33,102 nt of DNA from Acidimicrobiaceae bacterium (GTDB taxonomy: Bacteria > Actinomycetota > Acidimicrobiia > Acidimicrobiales > Acidimicrobiaceae): the NCBI GenBank assembly GCA_013044365.1, contig JABEUP010000128.1, positions 1 to 33,102 on the forward strand. Direction: 5' to 3'. The notes under the pieces were generated by a model, which searched no databases, was not told where the DNA came from, and saw only the letters and a list, made by a program, of their open reading frames with translations. Shown in pieces: positions 24,545 through 33,102 of this stretch. Position 1 is the first letter of the stretch; every line of letters begins with the position of its first letter. The position numbers and the translations under genes were made by a program.

Positions 24545-25921
24545 ATGGCACAAGGCCGCCTTGGACCAAGGGTGATAATCGCCGGTACGTCCTCAGGGGT
24601 AGGAAAGACGACAGTAGCGACAACGATACTGGCGTCACTTCATCACAGTGGTGTAAGGGTAGCCCCGGCAAAGGTTGGCCCGGACTTCATAGATCCCACT
24701 TATCACGAATTGGCATGTGGTAGACGAGGACGCACGCTCGATACATTTCTCCTCGGGAAAGGTGCAATCGCTCCAGCGCTGTTCGATATCAGTAGAAATG
24801 CCGACATCACCATTATTGAGGGGGTGATGGGACTTTTTGATGGGACTCTCATGAAGCGGGACGACCCGGTTGGGGATCTGGGAATCGATACCAAACTCAC
24901 AAGCGGATCAACGGCGGAAGTGGCAGCTCTGACCCAAACACCTGTGATTCTCATACTTGACGCCACCGCAACTTCATCATCACTGGCCGCAGTCGTAGAG
25001 GGCTTTTCCAATTTTTCAACCCAGGTCAAAATCGCTGGTCTTGTTATTAACAACTACGGAAGCGCCTCCCATCTTGAACTGATCAAATCATCAATGAAAC
25101 ATCTCAATACCGAGATCGTGGGAGCCATACCACGGGGAGCTGTTCCATCCTGGCGAAGCCGCCACCTAGGCCTGATACCAGTGATTGAAGACTCCGATGC
25201 CCTGGCACTATCGATTGGCAAGCTCAGAGATCATATTGGCCCTCTGATTGACCTGGATAAGATCTTTCAAATCGCAAAGTCAGCACCAGCGATAACGGTG
25301 GCTCACCCGCAAGAAAAGCACTTGAGTCCCAAGACGACTATTGCGGTAGCTGGGGGAAGGGCCTTCAGTTTTATATATCCGGAGAACATAAACGCACTTG
25401 AAAAAGCCGGCGCCAATATCGCTTATTTTGATCCTCTTGATGACGTTGCACTTCCGGAGGGTACTAGGGGCCTTTTTATTGGAGGCGGGTTTCCTGAGAT
25501 ATTTTCCGACAGGCTCTCCCTCAATCTCCCGCTCAATCGAGAGGTCAAAAAAGCAATAGATGCCGGGCTTCCCACCTGGGCCGAGTGTGGGGGACTGATG
25601 TGGCTTTCAAACAGGGTCGACTCCGCAAAGATGGTAGGGGCAATTCCAACAGATATCACAATGAGCAAGCATCTTACTCTTGGATACGCTAAGGCGAATA
25701 CTACTGGTAATAACTGCTTATCAGAAAAAGGCGAAGCCATCTATGGACACGAGTTTCACTATTCGCTAAGCTGTCCCGCCGGACAAGACATCACATTGAG
25801 GACACGGGAGGGCACCAAGAAGGAGGGATTCGCCAGCGAATCTCTGTTTGCCAGCTACCTGCACATACATCTAGGTTCTCAGCAGCAACTTGCTGATCGT
25901 TTTGTATCAAAATGCATTTAG
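24545..25921 (+). CDS. cobB: Cobyrinate a,c-diamide synthase
   Basis: This 458-residue enzyme amidates the a and c carboxylates of cobyrinic acid (or hydrogenobyrinic acid) using glutamine and ATP. The N-terminal synthetase domain has the P-loop GTSSGVGKTTV (residues about 14-24), KVGPDFIDPTYH and EGVMGLFDG. The C-terminal glutamine amidotransferase domain has FIGGGFPEIF, the nucleophile Cys348 in WAECGGLMWLS, and the late HIHLGS. The start is ATG 24545, right after cobO. The tandem cobO-cobB arrangement is common in actinobacteria. An adenosylcobalamin-dependent use within this window was not found. Confidence 0.95.
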   Translation: MAQGRLGPRVIIAGTSSGVGKTTVATTILASLHHSGVRVAPAKVGPDFIDPTYHELACGRRGRTLDTFLLGKGAIAPALFDISRNADITIIEGVMGLFDGTLMKRDDPVGDLGIDTKLTSGSTAEVAALTQTPVILILDATATSSSLAAVVEGFSNFSTQVKIAGLVINNYGSASHLELIKSSMKHLNTEIVGAIPRGAVPSWRSRHLGLIPVIEDSDALALSIGKLRDHIGPLIDLDKIFQIAKSAPAITVAHPQEKHLSPKTTIAVAGGRAFSFIYPENINALEKAGANIAYFDPLDDVALPEGTRGLFIGGGFPEIFSDRLSLNLPLNREVKKAIDAGLPTWAECGGLMWLSNRVDSAKMVGAIPTDITMSKHLTLGYAKANTTGNNCLSEKGEAIYGHEFHYSLSCPAGQDITLRTREGTKKEGFASESLFASYLHIHLGSQQQLADRFVSKCI

Positions 25922-25960
25922 AAAGCTGCTGCGGTACTATCCATCAACTAGGTGAACGCA

Positions 25961-26330
25961 GCAATCGGGATGGCATTCAAAGACGTGGATTTGTTCCCGC
26001 ATCTAGGCGGGGGAAATAACGGCGTGCTTACGCACCGAATACCGCACCTGACCCCAGCACAAAATAGACTGCCAAGAAGGCACTCACCATCTTGGCGCAG
26101 GTAAGACTGGCGGCGCTCCGGCTGCCGATAAGACTGCACCAACTCTCGGGACAAAGCCACCAGCAACAGGTTGCTATAGCTAGTGCCCTGGCAACGAAGC
26201 CCTGGCAACGAAGCCCTGGCAAAGGCCGGTCTGACGAGCTAACCCTTGCATTTACCATGAGGTCTTTAACGGCGCGCAGGGAGCCATAAACGAACTCCAC
26301 CGAGACCTAACCACTCTGACTTTGTAACCA
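25961..26330 (+). pseudogene. Decayed ABC transporter ATPase fragment
   Basis: Translated fragments from different frames spell the ordered landmarks of an ABC ATPase. From 25961 the frame reads IGMAFKDVDLFPHL, matching the Q-loop region (typically GMVFQxxxLFPH), and stops near 26103. In another frame from 26092 come LHQLSGQSHQQQVAIASALATKP, a damaged LSGGQQQRVAIARALA signature, then a DE and SLTARRE like Walker B and D-loop remnants, ending at 26289. A third frame gives INELHRDL, as in the helix before the H-loop. Walker A is missing. Frameshifts and in-frame stops show a dead gene. A 14-bp tandem repeat sits after the signature. Confidence 0.72.
26185..26222 (+). repeat. 14-bp tandem repeat, about 2.7 copies
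   Basis: The unit GCCCTGGCAACGAA occurs twice in full and then partly (GCCCTGGCAA). It lies inside the decayed ATPase gene just after the signature motif. Because 14 is not a multiple of three, each copy shifts the frame, so this expansion may be one of the inactivating events. Confidence 0.85.
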
Positions 26331-26832
26331 TTATTCTTGGATTGCACGCCAAATTACAAGCTCGGAAGCCTTTGCCAAAAAAGGAGGAGCAGTTAAAAGG
26401 GGCCTCCGGAACAGACTTTGATTCACCCGGTGAACAGCCGACTGCTCGGCTTGTCCGGCATGATGGAAGAATTATTCCAAAACTGCTACCGACACTATTG
26501 CAAAGTGAAATCCGAACTCCTGGGTCTCAATGATTACTTCTGCAGCTACCCAGACAATCGTTGGTCACAATTTCGCCTCCAACTAAACTAGCTCAGACTC
26601 GGAACAACCTGGGGGTGAGAATTCAGAGGATTTTTCCTCCCGTGGCGATTCTGGACCTGGAGGAGGCAACGGGCTACAGGAATTCAAACGCCGACCGGGT
26701 GAAACCAGGCTGGTACCTGGCGGAGGATTATTACTAGTGCACCCTCTACCGCCATCGGGGAACAACCCGTCTACAGCGACAACCGTTGACCTCCTTAGAA
26801 GCCACCGGGATCAACAAATAATCCCAACGAGC
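26331..26832. other. Intergenic region without a supported gene
   Basis: Open frames here are short and of odd composition, such as a Pro- and Ser-rich minus-strand frame at 26583-26765. The sequence may be further decayed remains of the neighbouring pseudogene's operon, but no family resemblance survives that I can read. Confidence 0.4.
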
Positions 26833-26882
26833 AGAAACTCTACTGGCCTAAATTCGATTCAACCAGGGCCAGTAGAGTTTCT
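26833..26882 (-). terminator. Strong hairpin, probable terminator of the ABC operon
   Basis: AGAAACTCTACTGGCC and GGCCAGTAGAGTTTCT form a perfect 16-bp inverted repeat around an 18-base loop. It lies about 70 bases beyond the stop of the minus-strand binding-protein gene. The minus-strand flank after the stem (GCTCGTTGGGATTATTTG) is only moderately T-rich, so a bidirectional terminator or transcript-stabilising hairpin is possible. Confidence 0.65.
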
Positions 26883-26951
26883 AACTTTAGCAACTTGACG
26901 CAAATAGTCTGAAGATCCTTTAGGACCCAACAGCGGACTTAGCCAAATTGC

Positions 26952-28061
26952 TTAATATATGCTCGGGTACTTAGCAACTATCTTTGCAGACGCTTGCCAA
27001 GGTGCAAGATCTACCTGGCTTGCTATAGACCTGACACCTGCACCCTTGATTTCACCAGCTGCAAGGTTCGCATCATAGTTTGTCTTTACCGTTGCCAGGG
27101 AAAGATTCTGGTCAGCCGAAGCAGCGGTGTCAGGCCAAGGCTTGAAGGCCTCGAGAGCCTGGCGCTGCAAGACTACATCTGCAGGCGTCGCAGCGTTGTT
27201 CGTGTACTTCTCCGCTGCTGCGTCCCATGCCGCGGTGTCATGATTGAACACCCAAGCTGCGTGCCACCATGCCAGATCGATTGCCTCTACCATTGCAGGA
27301 TTTGCATTTGCCCATGCCGGCGTAGCAGCGTTGAAGCTGTCAGCATATTCCGGCGCAATCTGACCAGCAGTCTTGATCACGTTAAAGGTCCCGTGCTGCT
27401 TGAGCGTTACAAGGTCTTCCGCAGCCACAAAACCATTCACCGTTTTCCCTGAAATTAGTTCGTTAACCACACTCGAGTCAGATCCCGGGTAAGTCATGAC
27501 CAACCCGTTTGCTCCCCAACCCATTGCCTTAGACAGGGTTGGACCGAGGTACGAACTTGGGTCAATAGAAGTTGCTCCGGCAACTGTTTGACCCTTCATC
27601 TGATCAATTGATGTAAATTTGCTGGAAACCAACACCAGGTCCACGTGCGTCATTGCTGGCGCAATGATAACAAGTCCTGAGTCCGCAGCGCCAGCTTCCT
27701 GACCATCGGCCACTTGGAGCTGACCACTTAATACCGCAAGCTGCATGCTGCTGCCGCTTCCTATGGTGTAGCTGACCTTGGCTCCCCAGCTCTTTAATGT
27801 CTGAGACAAAATGTAGTTGGTTGTATCGCCAGGTACCGGGTTACCAGCAGCGATCCCCAACTTAAATGACATTCCTGTCAAAATTGGGGTGCCATCGGCA
27901 TTGAATTTAAGTCCATAATTATTGCTTGCTCCCGCACTACTAGCACCCGAAGCTGCAGTAGTTGTACTTGGGGAAGACGATGTCGATGATGAACCACCAC
28001 AGGCACTTGCCAGAGCGCCAATCCCCAAGGCTATAGCCGAGAACCGAAACGGGTATCTCAC
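26952..28061 (-). CDS. Nitrate/sulfonate/taurine-type ABC binding lipoprotein
   Basis: This 369-residue binding lipoprotein has an N-terminal signal with the lipobox LASAC and a Ser/Thr/Ala-rich linker, then a domain of the SsuA/TauA/ThiY (NMT1-like) type: FKLGIAAGNPVPGDTTNYILSQTLKSWG, a sensor-like VLSGQLQVADGQ and MKGQTVAGATSIDPSSYLGPTLSKAMGW. It is the last gene of a minus-strand ABC operon, 88 bases after the second permease, and is followed by a strong hairpin. The ligand could be a sulfonate, a pyrimidine precursor, an aromatic acid or another small organic molecule; the sequence does not decide. Confidence 0.9.
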   Translation of the reverse strand: MRYPFRFSAIALGIGALASACGGSSSTSSSPSTTTAASGASSAGASNNYGLKFNADGTPILTGMSFKLGIAAGNPVPGDTTNYILSQTLKSWGAKVSYTIGSGSSMQLAVLSGQLQVADGQEAGAADSGLVIIAPAMTHVDLVLVSSKFTSIDQMKGQTVAGATSIDPSSYLGPTLSKAMGWGANGLVMTYPGSDSSVVNELISGKTVNGFVAAEDLVTLKQHGTFNVIKTAGQIAPEYADSFNAATPAWANANPAMVEAIDLAWWHAAWVFNHDTAAWDAAAEKYTNNAATPADVVLQRQALEAFKPWPDTAASADQNLSLATVKTNYDANLAAGEIKGAGVRSIASQVDLAPWQASAKIVAKYPSIY

Positions 28062-28149
28062 AGAGTAACTCCTTAAATTAATTTGCGATTAAAAGTTCTT
28101 ACAATCAAAAGGTACAGCTATTGTCAATGAATAAATCTGCTGGCGATCT

Positions 28150-28995
28150 CTATCTCCCCCTTTTCTCCGTGGCCACCCACGGAGCCCATTTCCTAGATAT
28201 CAATGTCAAAACTCCCACATTCACTAGACCGAAACTCGTAGAAATCGCGAACACCGCCAAAAGCTTCGCAGTTTGGAAACCGGAAGCATAAGAAGCCAGC
28301 AAATATCCCAAACCGACCAGGCTAACCTCCATCTCAGATACCACAACGCCGATTACTACAAGTCCGGCGGAGATTCTGGCACCGGTCAGGAAATAGGGCA
28401 AAACACCGGGCACTATGATCTTACGGATCATCTCAAATCTGGTAAGACCCGCCGAGCTGCCAAGTTCGGTGTACCGTCCACTTACGTTTCGGCAACCGGC
28501 TGCCACATTTAACAGAACGGGCCACAATGCCAGAATTACGATGAAAATTATTCGAGCCTTTTGGTTGACCCCCACCCAAATAGCCATGAGAGGCAGGGTA
28601 ATCACTATTGGGGTTGCGTTCAAAAAGTTAATGTACGGAGCCAAAGTGCTTCGCGCTACCTTAGAGCGTCCAATCAAAAGTCCCAGCACACTACCTAAAA
28701 CAAGTGCGATAGCAAGTCCAACATACATCTCAACAGCTGATACAGCTATGTCGTGCCAGATCTGATGCTGGCCAAAAAGCATCGCATACAGATTTTTATA
28801 CACCAGCACTGGAGTTGATATATAAATCGGGTCCATCATCGACCCGATAACCTGCCAAAGGATAAGAATTACTATCAAGGCATAAACCGCGCCGAGAGAA
28901 GACAGAGAAAATCCTCGTCCGCTAACCCTCGCCTTATCATCGGTTCCCTTGAAGGTATCCTCACCTACCTTTTCTCTTTGGAGGCCAACGGTCAT
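28150..28995 (-). CDS. ABC importer permease, SsuC/TauC type (second permease)
   Basis: This 281-residue membrane protein has about six hydrophobic helices. The coupling-helix region ELGSSAGLTRFEMIRKIIVPGVLPYFLTGARISAGLVVIGVV is typical of the SsuC/TauC/NrtB family. ATG 28995 overlaps the ATPase stop (ATGA); a longer frame from TTG 29019 is less likely. It probably pairs with the permease encoded at 29868-30701 as a heterodimer, whereas many systems of this class use one permease as a homodimer. Confidence 0.92.
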   Translation of the reverse strand: MTVGLQREKVGEDTFKGTDDKARVSGRGFSLSSLGAVYALIVILILWQVIGSMMDPIYISTPVLVYKNLYAMLFGQHQIWHDIAVSAVEMYVGLAIALVLGSVLGLLIGRSKVARSTLAPYINFLNATPIVITLPLMAIWVGVNQKARIIFIVILALWPVLLNVAAGCRNVSGRYTELGSSAGLTRFEMIRKIIVPGVLPYFLTGARISAGLVVIGVVVSEMEVSLVGLGYLLASYASGFQTAKLLAVFAISTSFGLVNVGVLTLISRKWAPWVATEKRGR

Positions 28996-29810
28996 TGGAT
29001 GCCGCCAACTTCTTCCCAATCATCAATGCGAAGTCCCAATTCTTCAACGATTGATTCTCGCAGAGCCAGAGCGGTCGGATGGGCGCGCACGTTATATTTC
29101 CATCTGGGACGAGGAAGATCTACTGATAATACCCTGGAAACTTGACCAGGATTTGACCTCATCAAAACGATCTTGTCTGAGAGTAAAATTGCCTCGTCAA
29201 TATCATGAGTGACAAACACGACCGTAGCACCGATACGTTCGATGAGCCTTGACATTTCCTGTTGAAGACGCTCTCTGGTGAAGTTATCCAGGTGGCCAAA
29301 CGGCTCATCCATGAGAAACACCACAGGCTGGCGAGCAAGAGCACGAGCCACTCCAACCCGCTGTTGCATTCCGCCAGAAAGTTGATACGGCGGGCGGCTA
29401 GCAACCTCTTCCAGACCAACTAGTCGCAGAGCCTCAATTGCACGCTCTGATCGCTGCGCCTTAGACAGCTCCTTCATGGCTTCTAAATTCAGCTCGACAT
29501 TTTTTTGAACACTTCGCCAGGGAAGAAGGTTCGAGTCCTGGAATACGAACGCCATTCTTCGACGCTGAGCCGGGCCAACCCGCTCACCCTCAAGAATCAC
29601 CTCGCCAGAATCAGACTCAATCAGCCCGTCTATGATTCGCAATAAGGTCGTTTTACCGCATCCGCTGGCTCCGAGAATGCTTACAAACTCACCTTTACAA
29701 ACTTGGAGCGAAATATCATCTAAAATGAGATTTCGTTTACCCTTATCTCCCTCAAAGGACTTTCTAATGTCTTTTATTTCCAGCAAACAACCATTATCTA
29801 CAGCACCCAC
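28992..29810 (-). CDS. ABC importer ATPase, SsuB/TauB type
   Basis: This 272-residue ATPase has Walker A GASGCGKTTLL (residues about 47-57), a Q-loop in MAFVFQDSNLLPWRS, signature LSGGMQQRVGVARALA, Walker B VVFLMDEPFGHLD and the H-loop VVFVTHDIDEA. These are characteristic of nitrate/sulfonate/taurine importers. Translation begins at GTG 29810 behind a G-rich ribosome binding site (GGGGGGAG). It lies between the two permease genes. The ATPase acts on the cytoplasmic face with both permeases. Confidence 0.94.
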   Translation of the reverse strand: MGAVDNGCLLEIKDIRKSFEGDKGKRNLILDDISLQVCKGEFVSILGASGCGKTTLLRIIDGLIESDSGEVILEGERVGPAQRRRMAFVFQDSNLLPWRSVQKNVELNLEAMKELSKAQRSERAIEALRLVGLEEVASRPPYQLSGGMQQRVGVARALARQPVVFLMDEPFGHLDNFTRERLQQEMSRLIERIGATVVFVTHDIDEAILLSDKIVLMRSNPGQVSRVLSVDLPRPRWKYNVRAHPTALALRESIVEELGLRIDDWEEVGGIQ

Positions 29811-29867
29811 TACTTTACTTCTCCCCCCGATACATAGCTAAACAGACCTTATAAATCAACAACTTGC

Positions 29868-30701
29868 CTATCCCTGTCCCGTCGCATGAATCCATGGACT
29901 GCGGACATTCTGGTAAAAGCGTAGCAACCCAAAAAATATAAATGCCATAATCGTTGAGGCAGTTATAGTTGCAAGCAATTGAGGCGTTTGGAAGAACGAG
30001 CCATAGTTATTTGCGAGTCCGCCAAGGCCACTGGTTCCAACTTCCTGCCCGGCCAGAACAGCGCCGACAATAGCTTGCGCTACGGCGATTCTAAGACCGG
30101 CGAAGATAAACGGCGACGCACCTGGAAGAACAACATAACGAAGCGTTTCAAACTTGGAAAGGCTCATAGACTCAGCCAACTCATTGTAGGAGCCTAAAAG
30201 CGACGATACTCCCACGAAGGTATTGATTATCATCATCCAAATGCACAAGATAAAAGTAAACGCCACCCTGGCTGCAAGACCCAACCCAAACCAAATCTCC
30301 ATTAAAGGTAACAGCGCCACAAATGGTGCGGCAATGGCCATGCTTATGAGCGGAGCTATTGTTTGACGAGCTCGCCGAGACCGTCCGATGATAAGCCCGA
30401 TTGAGATTCCGACAACCGAAGCCAACGCAAGACCTATGATCACCGTCAGTATTGTTGCCGCCGTAGCTCTAATAAGTTCACCACTTATTATCATGCCTAA
30501 AAATGTGCTGACAACTTTCGATGGCGTAGAGAAATATATTGGCTTCAAATATGAGCCACTCGATTGCCACAAACTAAAGAAAACAACCAGAGAAACAGCA
30601 CTGACTAGCAGCGCCTGCTGCCGTCGGACCAGCGATTTAACTGACGAAAATGTCGACGAGGAACTTTGCCCAGAATCCTGGGCCTCGTGCAAAATAGCCA
30701 T
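29868..30701 (-). CDS. ABC importer permease, SsuC/TauC type (first permease)
   Basis: This 277-residue inner-membrane protein opens with a Ser-rich cytoplasmic tail and has about six hydrophobic helices. The coupling region is ELAESMSLSKFETLRYVVLPGASPFIFAGLRIAVAQAIVGAVLAG. ATG 30701 is chosen because AAGGAAGG lies about 5 bases upstream; an in-frame TTG at 30728 has no such site. It is the first gene of the importer operon and is clearly related to, but distinct from, the second permease. Confidence 0.92.
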   Translation of the reverse strand: MAILHEAQDSGQSSSSTFSSVKSLVRRQQALLVSAVSLVVFFSLWQSSGSYLKPIYFSTPSKVVSTFLGMIISGELIRATAATILTVIIGLALASVVGISIGLIIGRSRRARQTIAPLISMAIAAPFVALLPLMEIWFGLGLAARVAFTFILCIWMMIINTFVGVSSLLGSYNELAESMSLSKFETLRYVVLPGASPFIFAGLRIAVAQAIVGAVLAGQEVGTSGLGGLANNYGSFFQTPQLLATITASTIMAFIFFGLLRFYQNVRSPWIHATGQG

Positions 30702-31410
30702 GCAACCTTCCTTTGAACTCGTGATCAAGACGCGTGGTTAAGAAAAGTCCCCCGGCACGACCCCTCATAGCGGAATTATTATAACAGATCGACAGTTGAT
30801 ACCGATCAATAGAGTTTCACTTTACCACTAAGGACTAAATGCCACAAATCTAAGAGTGACTTTTTATCCCAGAACTACCCAAACGCAATTCGCAAAAAGG
30901 TCGTGAAATCAACGTTCTAGTACCACCTCAACCAGCATACAGAGCCACCAAAGAGGACCATTCCAACGCTCTCGATGAGTCCATTGAACTCTTGAGCATA
31001 CCCTGAGATGCTTATCTCCATCCATAAGAGGAATGACTTGGGGATGTTCAGGTCGGAGAGACGGGAAGACTGGGGCGGGATGCTTGACGTACCATAAAAA
31101 ACAATAGGCGTTAGAAATTCATTCGGGAGTCGGCTGGGGGTGGGTTACGACTGATTGCCAAAATCTATTTTTATGCTACCGCTAAATATTTCTTCGACAG
31201 ATCCGACAACTCCGTGTCGATCCCATTCAGGCATCCATTCTCTGCGAAATCGAAATCTTTTGCCAACTCCGATTAATTGATTCAACCATAGTCACGAACA
31301 GTTGGCCACCTGTCTTATCCCCCAGTTCAATTTCAAAATATTCGGTCTGGTAAAGCAATGCACTAATTAGGGATCACCAGTATTGAAATAGCACCCCCAC
31401 GCATATCGTT
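30702..31410. other. Intergenic region between importer operon and HD-GYP gene
   Basis: About 700 bases without a supported gene. The left end holds the importer leader and a possible promoter (separate entry). A small GAGAT-GCTT-ATCTC hairpin is present at 31005-31018. No clear terminator for the HD-GYP gene was found. Confidence 0.4.
30778..30786 (-). promoter_or_regulatory. Possible extended -10 promoter of the importer operon
   Basis: The minus strand reads TGTTATAAT, a perfect extended -10 element, about 75 bases before the first permease start. No good -35 box is at the right distance, which is tolerable for extended -10 promoters. Confidence 0.45.
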
Positions 31411-32937
31411 TTACAACGGCTTGGCAGGCCGATCGGCTGACTCCATCACAGCCATAAAGGCCGCCACCACTTGAGGATCATAAAGAGTTCCTGAACCGGC
31501 AGAGATTTCCGAAAGAGCCCGGTCGGATCCGAGAGCCGGCCTATAAGGTCGGTGCTGGGTCATGGCTTCAAAAACATCGGCCACTGCTATTATCCTCGCC
31601 GGCAGGCAAATTTCGTTCCCGGATAGACCATCGGGATAGCCCGATCCGTCCATTCGCTCATGGTGCTGAAGTGCAACATCGGCAATTGGCCAAGGAAGCG
31701 AAGCTTTACTCAAGATATCGTAACCCGCCCTGGGATGGCCTTTTATGATTTCAGACTCCAGAAAACCAAGACGTCCCGGACGGGTAAGTATCTCGGCAGG
31801 AATAGAGATCTTGCCAATGTCGTGCACTTCACCGCTTTGCCGAATTGTCTTAACAAAATCAGAGGCCAGACCCAGACGCATGGCGATAGCTTCGGCCATA
31901 GAACCAACGCTGACCTGATGCCCGGCCGTATAAGGGTCACGGGTCTCAGTCATGCCAGCAAGTGCGGCTAGAGTCCCATCGAGAGCCGATTGCAACTGAT
32001 TGACTGAGCGGATATGATCGACTCCGAATTTTGCTCCATCGGCAATCTTTTCGAGTTCGTCAACTGTTGACTCGTCAAAGGCGTGGATATGGCGATCGTA
32101 GATGACCAGTACCGCCTTCGCGCCTGCGGCTGGAAACGGAACAGCGATCAAAGAAGCCAGCCCAAATTGTGCTGCCCGCTCTCGCCAAGGATTGTTTCGG
32201 GATTGGCCCGCCAGGTCGTTTTCCACTTGCGTAGACCTAGTCCGAAACGCGATTCCGACTGGACCACGTCCGCGTTCACGCGACTCCAACCAGGATACCA
32301 TCCCTTCGTGGAGGTAATCAGTATCGCCAGCAGAACAAACGACTTTGACGCTACCTTCCTCATCGTCGTCGGGCACTCCAATCCAGGCGAGCGCATAATT
32401 GCCCTGCTTGACGAGTGCCAAACATATTTGCCTGAGGGAGTCTGATTCATCAGTGGCAAACATCACCACCCGAGTCACTTCATTGAGTAAATTGAGCAAT
32501 TTCTCTTTCTTTACCCGGTCGGTAACATCAGTTAAAGAACTCAGTACTCCTGTAACCTGACCTTCGACAATTAAAGGAAAGGTAGTGTTCGAAAGCCATC
32601 GGCGGGCTTTTCCGGCATTGTCAACACCCACGACGACGCTGTAGCAAGGCTTTCCGGTCCTCAGGGTGACCATTACCGGCCTTTCTTCCGCCGGGAATGG
32701 GAGGCCATCCTCGTAAACGGCATCCCATATAAGATCATTGGCTAAAAATCCAATCAACTCCCGCTTGGTTGCACCGAGCAAATTAGCGCCAGCTCTGTTG
32801 CAGTCGATAATTTCACTATTGGGTCCAAACAGCAATATGCCCGTCGCTATTCCGTCAAGCACACCTTTCCGCGCAAATAGCGACTGTAGTTGCCCTTTTT
32901 CATCTTCGAAGGAGTTTTCATTCAAAAAGTGGCTCAT
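31411..32937 (-). CDS. PAS-GAF-HD-GYP cyclic di-GMP phosphodiesterase (copy 2)
   Basis: This 508-residue protein has the same architecture and length as the one at 21979-23505: PAS (about 28-140, ending DVTDRVKKEKL), GAF-like (about 150-300) and HD-GYP (about 310-500). The catalytic pair is His372-Asp373 in VHDIGKI, and HHERMDGSGYP ends at about residue 435. Long stretches, such as ILSKASLPWPIA, are identical between the copies, whereas the sensor domains differ more, suggesting duplication with divergence of the signal. ATG 32937 has GGAG about 9 bases upstream. It probably lowers c-di-GMP in response to a cytosolic cue. Confidence 0.92.
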   Translation of the reverse strand: MSHFLNENSFEDEKGQLQSLFARKGVLDGIATGILLFGPNSEIIDCNRAGANLLGATKRELIGFLANDLIWDAVYEDGLPFPAEERPVMVTLRTGKPCYSVVVGVDNAGKARRWLSNTTFPLIVEGQVTGVLSSLTDVTDRVKKEKLLNLLNEVTRVVMFATDESDSLRQICLALVKQGNYALAWIGVPDDDEEGSVKVVCSAGDTDYLHEGMVSWLESRERGRGPVGIAFRTRSTQVENDLAGQSRNNPWRERAAQFGLASLIAVPFPAAGAKAVLVIYDRHIHAFDESTVDELEKIADGAKFGVDHIRSVNQLQSALDGTLAALAGMTETRDPYTAGHQVSVGSMAEAIAMRLGLASDFVKTIRQSGEVHDIGKISIPAEILTRPGRLGFLESEIIKGHPRAGYDILSKASLPWPIADVALQHHERMDGSGYPDGLSGNEICLPARIIAVADVFEAMTQHRPYRPALGSDRALSEISAGSGTLYDPQVVAAFMAVMESADRPAKPL

Positions 32938-33102
32938 TCCGGTTTGCTCCAGAATTCTGGAGATAAAGTTAATGCCGTAAATTATGAACGGCAGGACAGT
33001 TTGAAATTTATCTTAACTATTCAAGAAAATTAACACACTGCGCTCCACAAATTCGCCTCGACACGATGAATTCGCTAAACCACCTAATTTTCTCGCAAAC
33101 TG

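Noticed and set aside
26185-26222. Short CRISPR-like repeat
   Set aside because: The units are 14 bp and directly adjacent with no spacers, so this is a simple tandem repeat.
26583-26765. Pro/Ser-rich minus-strand open frame
   Set aside because: Low-complexity composition, no ribosome binding site and no family resemblance.
31005-31018. Small GAGAT-GCTT-ATCTC hairpin as terminator
   Set aside because: Only five base pairs, no T-tract and far from the stop of either neighbouring gene.

Overview
The window looks like a chromosomal segment from a bacterium, most likely an actinobacterium of moderate GC content, perhaps Acidimicrobiia-like. This is inferred from the lipoproteins with long Ser/Thr/Ala linkers after the lipobox Cys, the many GTG and TTG starts, strong GGAGG ribosome binding sites, and the mix of Liv-type importer, CobO/CobB and PAS-GAF-HD-GYP genes. 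No rRNA, tRNA, CRISPR array, insertion sequence or prophage was seen.

Left part (1-6350): a clade-3 haem catalase (+), a small uncharacterised ORF (+), a formamidase/acetamidase-family hydrolase followed by a MoaD/ThiS-like ubiquitin-fold protein (-), and a secreted phosphoesterase/phospholipase C-like lipoprotein (-).

Central part (6827-21642) is the main point of interest. Fourteen tightly packed minus-strand genes run from 19719 to 6866. In transcription order they encode two tandem LeuCD/aconitase-like dehydratase pairs, two tandem creatinase/M24-fold proteins, an ornithine cyclodeaminase-family protein, a Liv-type ABC importer (LivH, a fused LivM-LivG, LivF, binding lipoprotein), a 63-residue unknown protein and two small cupins. 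A strong promoter with a palindrome in its spacer lies upstream, and a hairpin terminator follows the last gene. Divergent from this operon are a MarR-family regulator and a 4,5-dihydroxyphthalate decarboxylase-like protein. Together these look like a regulated uptake-and-catabolism island for an organic, probably nitrogen-containing and possibly aromatic-derived, compound. I cannot name the substrate. The first dehydratase pair has all three Fe-S cysteines. The second has His, Cys and Phe at those positions, and its small subunit has lost the usual GCGS(S/A)RE loop. The two M24-fold proteins also lack most of the metal ligands. I do not recognise this combination as a described pathway.

Right part (21979-33102): two paralogous 508-residue PAS-GAF-HD-GYP proteins in inverted orientation bracket corrinoid genes (cobO, cobB), a decayed ABC-ATPase pseudogene with a 14-bp tandem repeat, and a nitrate/sulfonate/taurine-type ABC importer (two different permeases, ATPase, binding lipoprotein) on the minus strand ending near a 16-bp-stem hairpin.
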